Below are positions 36,840-47,891 of a stretch of DNA of 64,000 bases, piece by piece. Under the pieces are notes generated by a model, which did no database searches, was not told the origin of the DNA, and saw nothing but the letters and a program-made list of their open reading frames with translations. The stretch is from contig NW_027331831.1 of assembly GCF_033568475.1 (NCBI RefSeq), positions 4,154,001-4,218,000 on the forward strand, given 5' to 3'. Positions within the stretch are counted from its first letter, which is position 1, and each line of letters begins with the position of its first letter. A program made the position numbers and the translations under genes. This DNA comes from Henckelia pumila. Taxonomy: Eukaryota; Streptophyta; Magnoliopsida; Lamiales; Gesneriaceae.

Positions 36840-39141
36840 TGTGCAGTAGTGACGGGAGCGAACAAGGGGATCGGATTGGAGATATGCAAGCAGTTGGCTA
36901 ATGATGGGATTCATGTGGTGTTGACCGCAAGGGATGCAACAAGGGGAGTTGAGGCTGTTACAATTCTAAATTCTCATCTAATAATATTTCATCAACTTGA
37001 TGTGATGAACAAGGACAGCATTGCTTCTTTGGCAACCTTCATCAATAACCACTTTGGGAAACTTGATATACTGGTTGGTAATATATATATTAATTAATTT
37101 CCTCTCTCTTTTTTTTTTCTTTCTTTCAAGTTTATATAGATCATACAAAACATTTTTTTTATATATAATATATTTTTTTATTAGAAAAAAAAGTAAACCT
37201 CAGAAAAATCATGTGATTCGATGGCCGGGCACCGGCCGGCAATAGAAATTGTATTTTGGAAATTTTTTTAATAATTAGAATTTTAAAACTATTTTTATCC
37301 TGCATATATACAAAGACAATGTTCTAAAAAAAATCTCTAGGTTGTAGGTAGGCGGCCAGACGGTTTTTTTTTTTTAAGTCTAAATAATAATTCCATGAGA
37401 TATTGATATGTTTTTATGAATTTCAGTTTTTTACAAAATTTTAATAAAAATAATAACAACAACAACAAATATATTAATAGATAAAAGTGATCTTCATATA
37501 TATGTAATATTTACTTGACTTTTTTTTTCTCGCTTCTTCGTTCTTTCTGTTTTTGCTTCTTTCGTCGCGTCTCTCTTTTTAAGTTTTTTATTTTTAAAAT
37601 TTTTTAATAAAAAATAGTAACCGCTTAGGCTAGGATTTCTCCTAGCCTAGGCGAGAGATTTTAGGCGAACGATGCCTAAAGGCATAGGCTAGCAAGAAAG
37701 ATGACTTCTCTTTAGCCTATGCGGCGATCAATTAGCCTAGACGAGAGATTTTAGGCGAACGATGACATAGGCTAGCAAAAAAGCAGATGGTGAGCAACGG
37801 TTTACCGCTAGGTGGGTGGGGGTCTTGGCATCAGCTTTTAGAACAGTGATCAAAGTTCACTAAAACGAATTTAAGATCAAAGTGATTCAAAATCACGAAC
37901 GGATTTAAAATAACATACTAACTGTTATTAATAATAATTTTAATATCCGGCCATGTCAAATCAAATATACAAAAATGCATGTGTCGGAGCCAGGATATGT
38001 GTGGAATTCGAAATTCCTAGCTAACTAATTAATATGATCGAAAACTATACTGATGCAAGATTCTTTAATTAATTAATATTACCTGCAGGTTAACAATGCA
38101 GGGATTGGTGGAGTCACAGTGGACTTGGAATCATATAATCTTCAGAAAGACAAAGTAAATCAATTAATTTCTTCGATATATATATATATATATATATAAT
38201 TTCCAAATAAATACAAACACAAGTAGAAGAAATTTAATTAATGCATGGGATATTTTGTGTTTGTTGTGTATATATATGTATATAGCAAAACGCCAACAAA
38301 GCTGATTTGTTAATTAACCTGACCACACAAACTTATGAGATGGCTGAAGAATGCGTGGAAACAAACTACTACGGCATCAAAAGAGTCACGGAGGCTCTGC
38401 TTCCCTCCCTTTTGCTCTCCGATTCGCCTCGAATCGTAAATGTCTCGGCAAGAATTGGGAAAATTGAGGTATATATGCATGGATCATTGCATGTATAAGA
38501 AAATTTTGTCCAAAAAACACTAACAAGAAGATTATATATATATATATATATATATATAGTGTCCACATATCATGCCCATTACCATGTCCACCAATGATGT
38601 GGCACTATTCTATTGGATGTGATAAAGATGTAGTCCAATAGAATAATGCCACATTATTGGTGGGCATAGTAGTGGGCATGATATGTGAACACTTGAAAGA
38701 AACTCTATCTATATATATATATATATATCCGTTTACGTTTTGGTCGAATTCTCGCAGTCGATCCCGAGTGAGACCATCAAACAAGAGCTGAGCAACATAG
38801 ACTTGCTGACGAGGGAGAAACTAGACGAACTATTGGCAAGATTTCTTAAAGATTTCGAGAGAGGAGCGTTGGAATCAGAGGGATGGCCATTGAATCTCTC
38901 TGCTTACAGAGTGTCGAAAGCCGCGGCGAATGCTTACACGAGGATCCTAGCGAAAGAGAATGCAGCTGGTTTATGTGTTAACTGCGTGTGCCCTGGATTT
39001 GTGAAGACCGATATGAATTCCAATATGGGAACTTTGACAGTTGAAGAAGGAGCTAAAGGTGCAGTCATGCTGGCTTTGCTACCAAAAGATGAGACTATTT
39101 CGGGCATGTTCTATCAAGGAACTCAACTTTCCAACTTCTAA
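36625..39141 (+). CDS. Short-chain dehydrogenase/reductase, salutaridine/neomenthol reductase type
   Basis: Five exons, 36625-36644, 36839-37073, 38089-38154, 38286-38468, 38758-39141, give a 295-aa protein, the usual size for this SDR group (SDR114C-like). The start ATG gives the short MDKKS leader typical of the group. Visible signature residues: nucleotide-binding TGANKGIG (12-19), NNAG (87-90), catalytic Asn134, Ser161 and the Y218-x3-K222 pair. All parts of the active site are present, so an NADPH-dependent reductase acting on a ketone or aldehyde of small molecules (terpenoid, alkaloid) is likely. The exact substrate cannot be read. The serine box reads VNVSARIG rather than the common VNVSS. 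Intron 1 ends in a long (TA)n run directly at the acceptor, intron 2 carries a hAT-like element and intron 4 carries a hairpin MITE. Confidence 0.9.
36787..36838 (+). repeat. (TA)n microsatellite forming the 3' end of SDR intron 1
   Basis: About 25 TA units run straight into the acceptor AG (tatatag then gtgtgcagt) at 36,837-36,838. There is no ordinary pyrimidine tract. Confidence 0.95.
37317..37848. mobile_element. hAT-like non-autonomous element in SDR intron 2
   Basis: Ends caatgttctaaaa and ttttagaacagtg are the inverted termini of a common plant hAT-like repeat whose interior is built from tagcctaggcg-type motifs (37,620-37,790). The 8-bp flanks tacaaaga and atcaaagt match only in part. 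A larger relative with the same ends is at 58,978-60,476. Confidence 0.6.
38559..38692. mobile_element. Hairpin MITE #3 in (TA)n, SDR intron 4
   Basis: A 134-bp fold-back. Arms start gtgtccacatatcatgccca and end tgggcatgatatgtgaacac, and tccaccaatgatgtggca pairs with tgccacattattggtggg. It is flanked by tatatatata on both sides (38,533-38,558 and 38,711-38,729). Located between the SDR exon 4 donor and the exon 5 acceptor. Confidence 0.8.
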
Positions 39142-39159
39142 ATATATTTGTAAAAGTGA

Positions 39160-41920
39160 CGTGCGATGCACGTGGGAACACTTTTTATTGATAATAAACG
39201 TTGTTAAATAAATGAGTTGAGATGAGAAGAGATAAACATGCAGTTAATTAGTTAATAATCTTCATGATATTTTAGTAAATATTGATGATATTTACAACAT
39301 GCATTATAAAATGAGTGCGATGAATTTTTGTTTAAAGATTTTTTATACTACGAGTTTAATTGAATTTATAGGTGTTGTTGCAAATGATGGTTGTAACAAA
39401 TACTATAATATTACATAAATTAGACATTGAGAAAATTAAAATATATAATTTGATGTCATGACATATTTAATAAATAAAATTTAAGAAAAAATATAATAAG
39501 TAATACAAAGTTTTATTTTCGAACATATTTGCAACATTTTCGAAGAATGTAACTCTAGCAGTTTCAGTGTCATCATTTATGATCATATTGTTTCTATATT
39601 TACATTAATAGTTTAAGATAAAATATTTCAATAACTCATGCGAGCTTATAAATATAATGTTTAAATGTTGTTTTACATTGACACAATATTAATAGAATTT
39701 ATCCAGTTATTATAACTCGGGTTTCATTGTTTTGTTGATTGATCTTGAAAAATTACTACATGTTTCGTGTCATGGATTTGTCTTTTTACGTCTTGAAGCA
39801 ATATAATTTGTTATATATATTTTTAATAAGTAATATACGTTAAACAAAATTAAATCCTGATTTTGTAATTTTCTACCTCATGTTCAATACATGTTAAAAT
39901 TAACTTAAAAAAATTACTTTCAAACTTGTATTTGTAAGTTATAGAAATCCATAACTGATTTATTCATCTTCATATCTTGTAAAAAATGTTCATTCGTTAA
40001 TTTTAAGATCATCCCATAAATAATTGTTATATTTTTTGCCCTTTATGATGAGAAAAAATAGTTAACATTTTCATTTTAATGTTTACAAATATGTTATGAA
40101 TGTGTTAGTGTGTTCTTTATTTATTTTTTGGATTAAAATTTAACTCAATTTGAATTGATTTATTTCAAACCGGAGTGTAATTTAATTCAAATATATATTT
40201 CAATAACGGTTAGAAATCTGATATTTTTAATACATATAACTATGAACTCATGATTTAATTATTTAGCTCAATCAGTAGGTCCTAACAAAAATTTTGAGAA
40301 TGTTTTTGTTTTGAGCTGAACTTTTTTTATTATTAGTTATAGGAGAAGTAGTGAGTAATGATAATGAATAAATTTTGTAAAAATTTATTTATAAAAAAAT
40401 AAAAAAATTTACCTTCAGAACATGTACTTTTAAGTTACAGAAATCTATAACCGGTTTATTCATCTTCAACTCTTGTAAATATACTCCTTCATTAATTGCA
40501 AGACCATCGTGGGAACATCTTTTGTTGTTGATAAACGTTGAGATGAGAATATATTAACATGCAGTTAATAAATGATTTCCATGGTAATAATATATATTTT
40601 TTTTAAAAAAACCTATTACATATTTTAGTGATGTAATCAATATAATCTTCGACATTGCAACTAATAAAAATATTTGTAACATTTTCGAACAATTTAACAC
40701 TTGCAGTTTCAATGTTTGTATTATTTACGGTCATGATTATTTCACATCCACATAAACAGTTTAGAATAAGATATTATCAATAATTCATGTAAGTTTATAA
40801 ATATAAGTGTTATATTTATTGTAGTTTTACATTAACACAATATTGATATTGAAATTTATCTAATTATTACAGCTCGATTGAGTTTTCTAATTTTTTTATT
40901 AATCATGAGAAATTATGACATGCTTCATGCCATGAATTTGTTTTATTTTATATCTCATGTATGTATGATTTATTCTTTATTTGTTAATAATTGAGATATG
41001 TTAATCAATTATATTAAATATAATTTTGTAATTTTCTATGTCATATGTTGATCACTATTGATTTATGGAAAAAAATGGTATATATAATGCATTATAATCC
41101 TTAATTTAAATTATTGCGTCAAATATTTTTTTTATTTTATATTTGGGATTTTTATCTCTTTAACGATTTTTCATATTATGTGTTTTTTATTCTTCATGAA
41201 AGAATCATTATTATTCACCTTTAATAACAATTCTTGTGATACTATCTTCATCAACAATTTGCATATTTCTATCGTTATTATTTAATCAAACGGTCTCTTT
41301 TTATGCTAAAAAATATTTTACTTACGAATAATAACAATAATTTCATCATTCTAATTTGCATTCTGGTATGTTATCGTCTTTCATTACTTGTATGTCAGTA
41401 TCGTTAACAATCAATGTATTTGTTGAACATCTTCTTTTCTTTTTGATTTCCCATTTTTTGAAATCTACAGATATCTTTTTGCTTACAATGCTCTCATTGC
41501 TGATTTTTTTTTTTGAATTTTGAATGTCTTTAATTACAAACGTTAACATTTCATATTTTATCTCAACCGTTTTGTTGCAAATTTTTCTTTATTTATTCAT
41601 CTGATTGATAATTTGCATCAATGAAATTTTTACAAGATATTTAATGTGAGATGTGTCATCCATAAATTTTTTAGACTTTTTTTTATTTATTAATTATTAA
41701 CTAACCCGTAGTAGATCGATTAACATAGATATATTTGCAGACTTCAATAATATTTAAATAATATTAATCTTATAGTTTTGCTAAAAACAATTGAAAATAT
41801 TCATCTACAATTCTTGCAAAAGTATTCCTTCATAAATTGTAACATCATCTCATAAAATAATTGTAATAGTTTTTAGATTTTTTGAGGAGGAAAAATAGTT
41901 AATTTTTTAAATTTCAACTT
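39160..41920. repeat. Tandem ~1.2-kb AT-rich unit downstream of the SDR gene
   Basis: Matching blocks recur with 1.15-1.35 kb spacing. cgtgggaacacttttt...ataaacgttg near 39,170 is repeated near 40,508. The acattgacacaatatt...ttatccagttattataactcg block near 39,675 is repeated near 40,830. cttgtaaaaaatgttcattc near 39,975 recurs near 40,475 and 41,815. Two to three partial copies. No coding content. The first copy overlaps the SDR 3' end. Confidence 0.55.
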
Positions 41921-41930
41921 TTACGTATAT

Positions 41931-43791
41931 TCTTGGGTTGTGAAACACAAGCAATCTTGATTTTGATGATAACAAAACTTGTTATTGTGTTTCTAACATA
42001 TTTAATCAAGTGTTGTAGTTAGTAGATCAAAGTTAGAAAGTTTGAGCTGGAACTCAAAGTTATTCAAGCTGGCGTAGTTCAGTAAATCGATCATATCTCA
42101 CAGCTCGGTGATCCAAATGACTTGAGGCCAAAACGGTTGGAAATCTTTTCAAATATCTACAAGTCATATCTCAGGCCAGATGAGTTAATTCGGACGTTAT
42201 CAAGGCGAAAAGTTGGTCGCAACATCGAGCTGGATGCAAATCAAATCAAAGCTACAACAACCAGATCAAACAGACCAGTCCTGGTATTTTGTCCATAACT
42301 TACAGCTCGCTTATTTAAACGGGATGATTTAGTATGCGTTACGAAGCTAAGACAATGATCTACAAATCATCTTTAAGAAGCCCAATCTGAATCGGAGCTT
42401 AAAAAGCAGATAAAGCATGATGAAGTTTCAAGATCTACTCAGAAATTCTGCAGAACAGAATTTCTGACACAGCTTAGTATTTCAAGTATATCTCTCACAT
42501 ACGAACTCAAAATCGAGCGATTCTAGATTCTGTGGAAATCCAAGAGAAAGGGCTACAACTTTTATGTTCATCACCTTGCCCAGAAATCAGTGAATCAGGA
42601 GCTATAATCAAATGAACAGATCAGATGAAACATGGCCAAACCAGATCGAAGTTGCTCTATACCAGATCAATTGAACCAAACTAGATCAAAGCTCGACCAG
42701 ATCAAAGTCGGACCAGACCAGATCAAAGCTTGACCAGACCAGATGAGTTTGACCAGATCGAATCGGTCAAACCACCCCAATGAACAGTAAATTCAGCTCA
42801 AACTTAGAAAAGTGCCAGTTACTCAAATATGACCGTTACAACTTCAGAAAGTGTCCAAAAACATCCCAAACGGTCATATTATTGAATCTAACGTTCAAAT
42901 CATTTTTGGAGCTTATAAATACAATACTTTGAAGATTAAACACAAGCTTGGGCATGAGATTCAAAGCGTGGGCAGCCTACATGAAGAAAACAAGCTAGAA
43001 TGAGAGCAAGCCCAAGGTGTGAGGAACTAGAAGAAGAGATGAGCTTTTTCAACGTTAAATCCTCTACACCAAACCCACTTTATAGAACACTCTTTCATGT
43101 TCAATATCTTTGTATATGAGTTGAAGAGAGCTCACTCACACACATACGAGAGACATGCTTTGCAAGATTAGTTGAGTGAGAGTCTTAGCACAAAGACGTT
43201 AAAGATTGTGTTTGTAGTCTTGACATAAAGACGTAAAACATTATGTGGATTGTGAGGTTGAGGCCTACGATCGAGAGTGGCTAGGAGTTCTTGTTTAGGC
43301 ATTGGATAAGTCCTAAATTGGATTGAGTTTGTACAAATGGGTTTGTATAAATCAAAGTCTTCTAGTGGATCCTTCCGATGTGGAAGAAGGGGTGACGTAG
43401 AAGATTGAGCTCCGAACATCCATAAACAAATTCGTATCTATTTATTGCATTTACTTTCTTATTGCCACTGTTTTTAAGATGCATTGTTGAAGCATTTTAT
43501 GTGTTCTTCATAGACCAAAATATTACACACAGTGTTTGATAAAATGCTTCAACCAAACTGTTTTTATTATTTGAACTTGCATTATTTCAAATGACTTTCA
43601 AAATGTTTATTTGGTTTCTACGAAGGATTATTTCGTGTGTATTCCGCTTGGTTTGAAAACCAAACTCGATATAATTCATCGGTGCTCGGTTTATTTTCGA
43701 ACATTTCAAGAACGAGTTATTGTAGCTCTATAATATTTTTAAGTGTGTATTCACCCCCCCCTCTTCCCCCACACGTATTTCGATCCTAACA
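41931..43791. mobile_element. Probable solo LTR (copia-type), ~1.86 kb
   Basis: The left part has gttgtgaaacacaagcaatc followed by ttgatgataacaaaacttg. The right end runs through a C-rich block (tcacccccccctcttccccc) to gatcctaaca, the typical end of plant copia LTRs just before the tRNA-Met primer site. Here it is followed not by a primer site but by tatatgat. tatat precedes the left end (41,926-41,930), compatible with a 5-bp duplication. GC content is higher than the surroundings. No coding capacity. The exact left border is uncertain. Confidence 0.6.
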
Positions 43792-43799
43792 TATATGAT

Positions 43800-44577
43800 A
43801 TTTGTGTGTTGGTTTGTTCTTTATTTATTATTTTTGATTCAAACTTGACTCCACATGAATTGATTTATTTCAACACCGACGTGTAATTTAATTATATATA
43901 TATATTAATAACGTTTAAAAATATGATATTTTGTTATATTTATAAATTCATGATATAATTATTTATTTTAATAAGTCCTTACACAAATTAAAATACATAA
44001 TATTTTTTTTTTGAAAAAATATGTTATTTCATCTACAAACAAATAAAAACTAAATTATTTTGATGTTTCAATCTTTTAAAAAATTGGATAAGTATTTAAT
44101 TTAATTGAAATTTTAATTGTGGAAAAATATGTTTACTTTATCTACAAGAAAATAAATACTAAAATATTTTGGTATTTCAATATTTTTGAAAACTGAAACC
44201 ATATCTAGTATGCAAACATTGTCAATTTTGACCTTATCATAATAATTAATTTTACAAAAGTATTTATCTACAAGAAAATAAAAAACAAAGTATTTTGGTA
44301 TTTTAATATTTTGAAAACTGAATCCTTATCTAACATGCACACACTTTGTCAATTTTGATCTTATCATAATAATCGATTTTACATATAATATAAATATTGA
44401 TTTACGTTTATGCCCTAACTAAAATATTTTTCTTACTTTTATAACCCTATATATTTTTATATGGTTTTACTTATAGTGTAAATAAAAGGACAATATTGTT
44501 ATTTCACAATGATAAAACTTTGAAATTTTATTCACACTTTTAGATATGTAAGTAATAAGTAATGTAAGAGATAGATA

Positions 44578-44608
<31 letters not shown>

Positions 44609-44730
44609 TTTGATCACATGGGCAACTACGTAAACAACAGTTGACGTGGCAATCAATCATTGGATGTACAAGGTGTCACGTCAGCTGTTGCTCACATAGT
44701 TGTCAATGATGGTTGTTCATGTGATCAAAA

Positions 44731-44803
<73 letters not shown>

Positions 44804-45113
44804 ATTCTTGTGACTTAATTAATTTAGCCCTCCAAATTTCAATATATGTATATATATATATGATGGGATTTGATCTGTAAGAATTTTACGGTAGCTCATT
44901 TTGGGTGTTTATGGTTTGCACGTAGAAAATTGTAGTTATGCATTGTTTGATTATCATGATTTGCAGATTTGTATACTCGGAAAATTAAGTTGGGTGGTTT
45001 TTTGTTTTGTCTCTTTGCGATGGTCTTTCATATGATTCGCCTTCGGTTTTTATCTTTTCGTTTTGTGAAAATTTTTAGCATTTTTCATTGAAAGTATTGA
45101 AGAATATATAGGG

Positions 45114-45154
<41 letters not shown>

Positions 45155-45873
45155 GTAATATGTTAGTGTCGCATTGGTTGATGCTATATCAGAAAGAGAC
45201 TAAAATTGACAAAAAGGAAAATATATACAACAACCAAATTGCAAATACGCAATATGTACATGACAAAATACAATTATTTATGGTAGATTCATGAATTTTA
45301 TCTAGTAGGGACAAAAAGTCAAAGAATAAAAAATGTTCTGACGACTTATAAGTTGAAGAATCAAAAGTTAAAGAATACATACAAATATAAAATCATCCAT
45401 AACAAAAATAAAATTATAATATTTTTAATTTCTTTTAATCTAAATTACAATGTTTCTTAAAAAATTTCTGAAAATAATGAATAATAACTATATTCAGCAA
45501 GATATACAAAATATACATCTCATTTAATTTAAGTAATTAAACTAGCATTCAGATATTCATCTTTTGTTTTATTAATTGCCAAAAAATTTAGTTGGAATAC
45601 CGATAAAGAGCCATAGAGATGAATTAAAATAATAAGAAAAAAAGATAATTTTTCATTACTCTTTTTGTAACGTGGAAACCCTCATTAACTGTTGCCTTTC
45701 TGCGCGTATTGAGTAAATCGTCGAATTAACCCAATAGCCTACAAACTACGTTACTCAGGTAAACCACACTAAGTTAGTAGTACTCTTTGAACATGAGTTG
45801 TTGGTTAATGGTAGAGGAGTTTGAACGGTATTTTTTTTACTAATAATTTACTTGTACACTTAATTTTAAAAAC

Positions 45874-45904
<31 letters not shown>

Positions 45905-46740
45905 TAACAACCGTCGCACGTGATTTTCACGTCAATTTAATTATTTTAAAAAAATATAAAAAAATATTCACAATAAAAAAATATGGGAGTTTTGATATAA
46001 ATTAGAAAAATAATGTAGATAATTAATAAATAGTAAAATTTGAAAAGTAAATAAAGATAAAATGAGATAAAGATGTTAGAGAAAAGTGATGATAATTTAT
46101 TCATTTAAGATCTAAAATAAAGATAAAAGGAGATAAAGATGTCAGATAAAAGTGATGATAATTTATTCATTTAATATCTCAAATAAAAGAGACATGTGTT
46201 AAGTTTTGGGATAAAATGAGAAGAATTTTTTATGTGATTTGACACTCAAAAAATATTAGTACAAGGGGTGAAATTATTATCTAATAAAAGCTGATAATAT
46301 ATATGTATATATATATATATATAAACATAAAATGGTTCCTATTGAAAGATATCCAACGCATATATATAATAAATATAGTGCGAAATTTAAATGTTGGAAT
46401 TTTAATATAGTGGGTTATATAGCACCACTAATATATACATATATTTATATATTGCTGGAATTTAAATTGCGGAATTTAAAAGTTGGAATTTAAACGTCTC
46501 AGATAATATTGTGGTTCCTTCAGTTTTTGATACATATATTCAAAGATTATATGCATAGCATACTTTTGCAAAGAATACCACGAATATTAACGGACTCGAT
46601 TAGGCGGTAGAACCGGCTATATAATATTTATATATATAAGTGTATATATATATATATATATATATTTATATTTATAGATATAATATATATATATATATAT
46701 ATATAGTATTTAGGAGGTAGAACCGTCCATGTAATATATT
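43800..46740. other. AT-rich intergenic region with simple repeats
   Basis: No gene is supported. It contains (TA)n at 44,579-44,604, 44,763-44,794, 45,116-45,150, 45,880-45,902, 46,644-46,666 and 46,684-46,706, and (CA)n at 44,734-44,762. A direct repeat of ggtagaaccg...atgtaatatatttatata lies at 46,604 and 46,714. Confidence 0.55.
44607..44731. mobile_element. Hairpin MITE #4 in (TA)n/(CA)n
   Basis: Arms attttgatcacatgggcaac and gttgttcatgtgatcaaaa. Inner parts gttgacgtggcaatcaatca and gtcacgtcagctgttgctcac pair imperfectly. The left flank is (TA)n-tatag; the right flank is (CA)n followed by (TA)n. Confidence 0.75.
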
Positions 46741-47103
46741 TATATAGGTATATAAATAGATAATATAAACAACACAAGAATATAAATTAAAACTTCATTA
46801 CAAACCTTGAAATTTGTACAACACTTGGAATCTTCAAATATTACAACTTTCTTCAAGATCCTTGAAGAACTTGATGCATAATATAGACAAGTTTTAAAGG
46901 TATTTAGTGTGGTTGAAGGGATCAAAAAGGTATTTAGATAGAACTTGGATGAAGAAAGAAAGAGAAGAAGAAAGAAAATAAGAAGAAAGGAAAATGTTTT
47001 GAAAAGAGGTTTGAGAGGAATTTAAAAGTGTAGAATGGGAAGTTGTGAAGTTTTTGGAAGTGTTTCAAGTTTTTTTGAAGTGGTTTATAATGGGGTGAGG
47101 AGT

Positions 47104-47114
47104 GCCATTTTATA
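47104..47114 (-). promoter_or_regulatory. TATA-like box, possible pararetroviral promoter
   Basis: On the minus strand ctataaaatgg lies ~145 bp beyond the last stop codon of the pararetroviral frame. It is followed by a pyrimidine-rich leader (47,090 to 46,920). In Caulimoviridae the pregenomic RNA promoter sits after the last ORF, so the position fits. No direct evidence of activity. Confidence 0.3.
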
Positions 47115-47257
47115 GGTAAAGTAAGGAGGTGTAATAATATAATATAATATATTATATATATTTTTTTCTTTTTTTTATATAAATTATAACTTTAATAAAA
47201 TTACAAGAAAATACAAAATGTACAATACATAATGCAAGTATTTATGCTCTGCCTTTT

Positions 47258-47398
47258 TCAACGATCGAACATTTCTAGTATAAATTCTTCTAAATCGGAA
47301 TCCACATCTTCTGATTCATCACTGTTATAGGGATTGGCTTCATAACAGACATCTTCTTTATCTTGTACGTGTGGTATCAAGATCTTGAATTTTTTTGG
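47258..47398 (-). pseudogene. C-terminal end of the pararetroviral 3' frame, cut off by the MULE
   Basis: The minus-strand frame coming from 52,293 continues here in the same phase if one copy of the 9-bp target duplication is counted. It ends in an acidic tail (DSDLEEF) and a stop at 47,258-47,260. It has no start of its own. Confidence 0.7.
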
Positions 47399-47407
47399 CC
47401 CAAATAT
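47399..47407. repeat. MULE target-site duplication, left copy
   Basis: cccaaatat, identical to 52,284-52,292. The 9-bp length is the Mutator hallmark. Confidence 0.9.
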
Positions 47408-47519
47408 GGGGAAATTGCATCAGCTACCCTCGTGATATCCCAAGTTAGCTTAAACCCCCCTGTGAAAAAAGTATTACCAAACACCTCCCTGTGTTTTCTT
47501 ATTCCCAGCTCACGCACCC
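47408..47519. repeat. MULE left terminal inverted repeat, 112 bp
   Basis: Begins ggggaaattgcatcagctac and ends in ctcacgcaccc. The next base differs from the right end. Confidence 0.93.
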
Positions 47520-47891
47520 CAATCATTATTTTAGTAAAAAAAAAATTGTGTTGTCTAAAATACCCTTCATAAATAACAAGCTCAATTATTTCATTTTCAT
47601 TATGTTAGAATCTGTCGGCTGCAAAAGTTTTTGCCCTAAGCTTCTCGAAACTTAGCATCGGAGCTGGTAGAGTAAATTCCGGGTCGCATGTTAACTGAAT
47701 TCTCTTAGCGACCTGTGCTAGGTAGGTTTTCGTATATTGTCTCAATAAGTTATTGTTTCTCCTATAAAATTTGTGTTTTAATTTAAAAATTTTCCCTCGA
47801 TTGAGTTGGGAATGATCTTTTCCGACTGTTTATGGTAGGTCTCCTTTGTAAGCTAATATTTTTTTTCTTTTCTTTACAGTATAGGGATATC

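Noticed and set aside
47832..47891. Upstream in-frame ATG for the MULE transposase
   Set aside because: The added residues come from a pyrimidine-rich stretch ending in an acceptor AG, so it is more likely the end of a leader intron.
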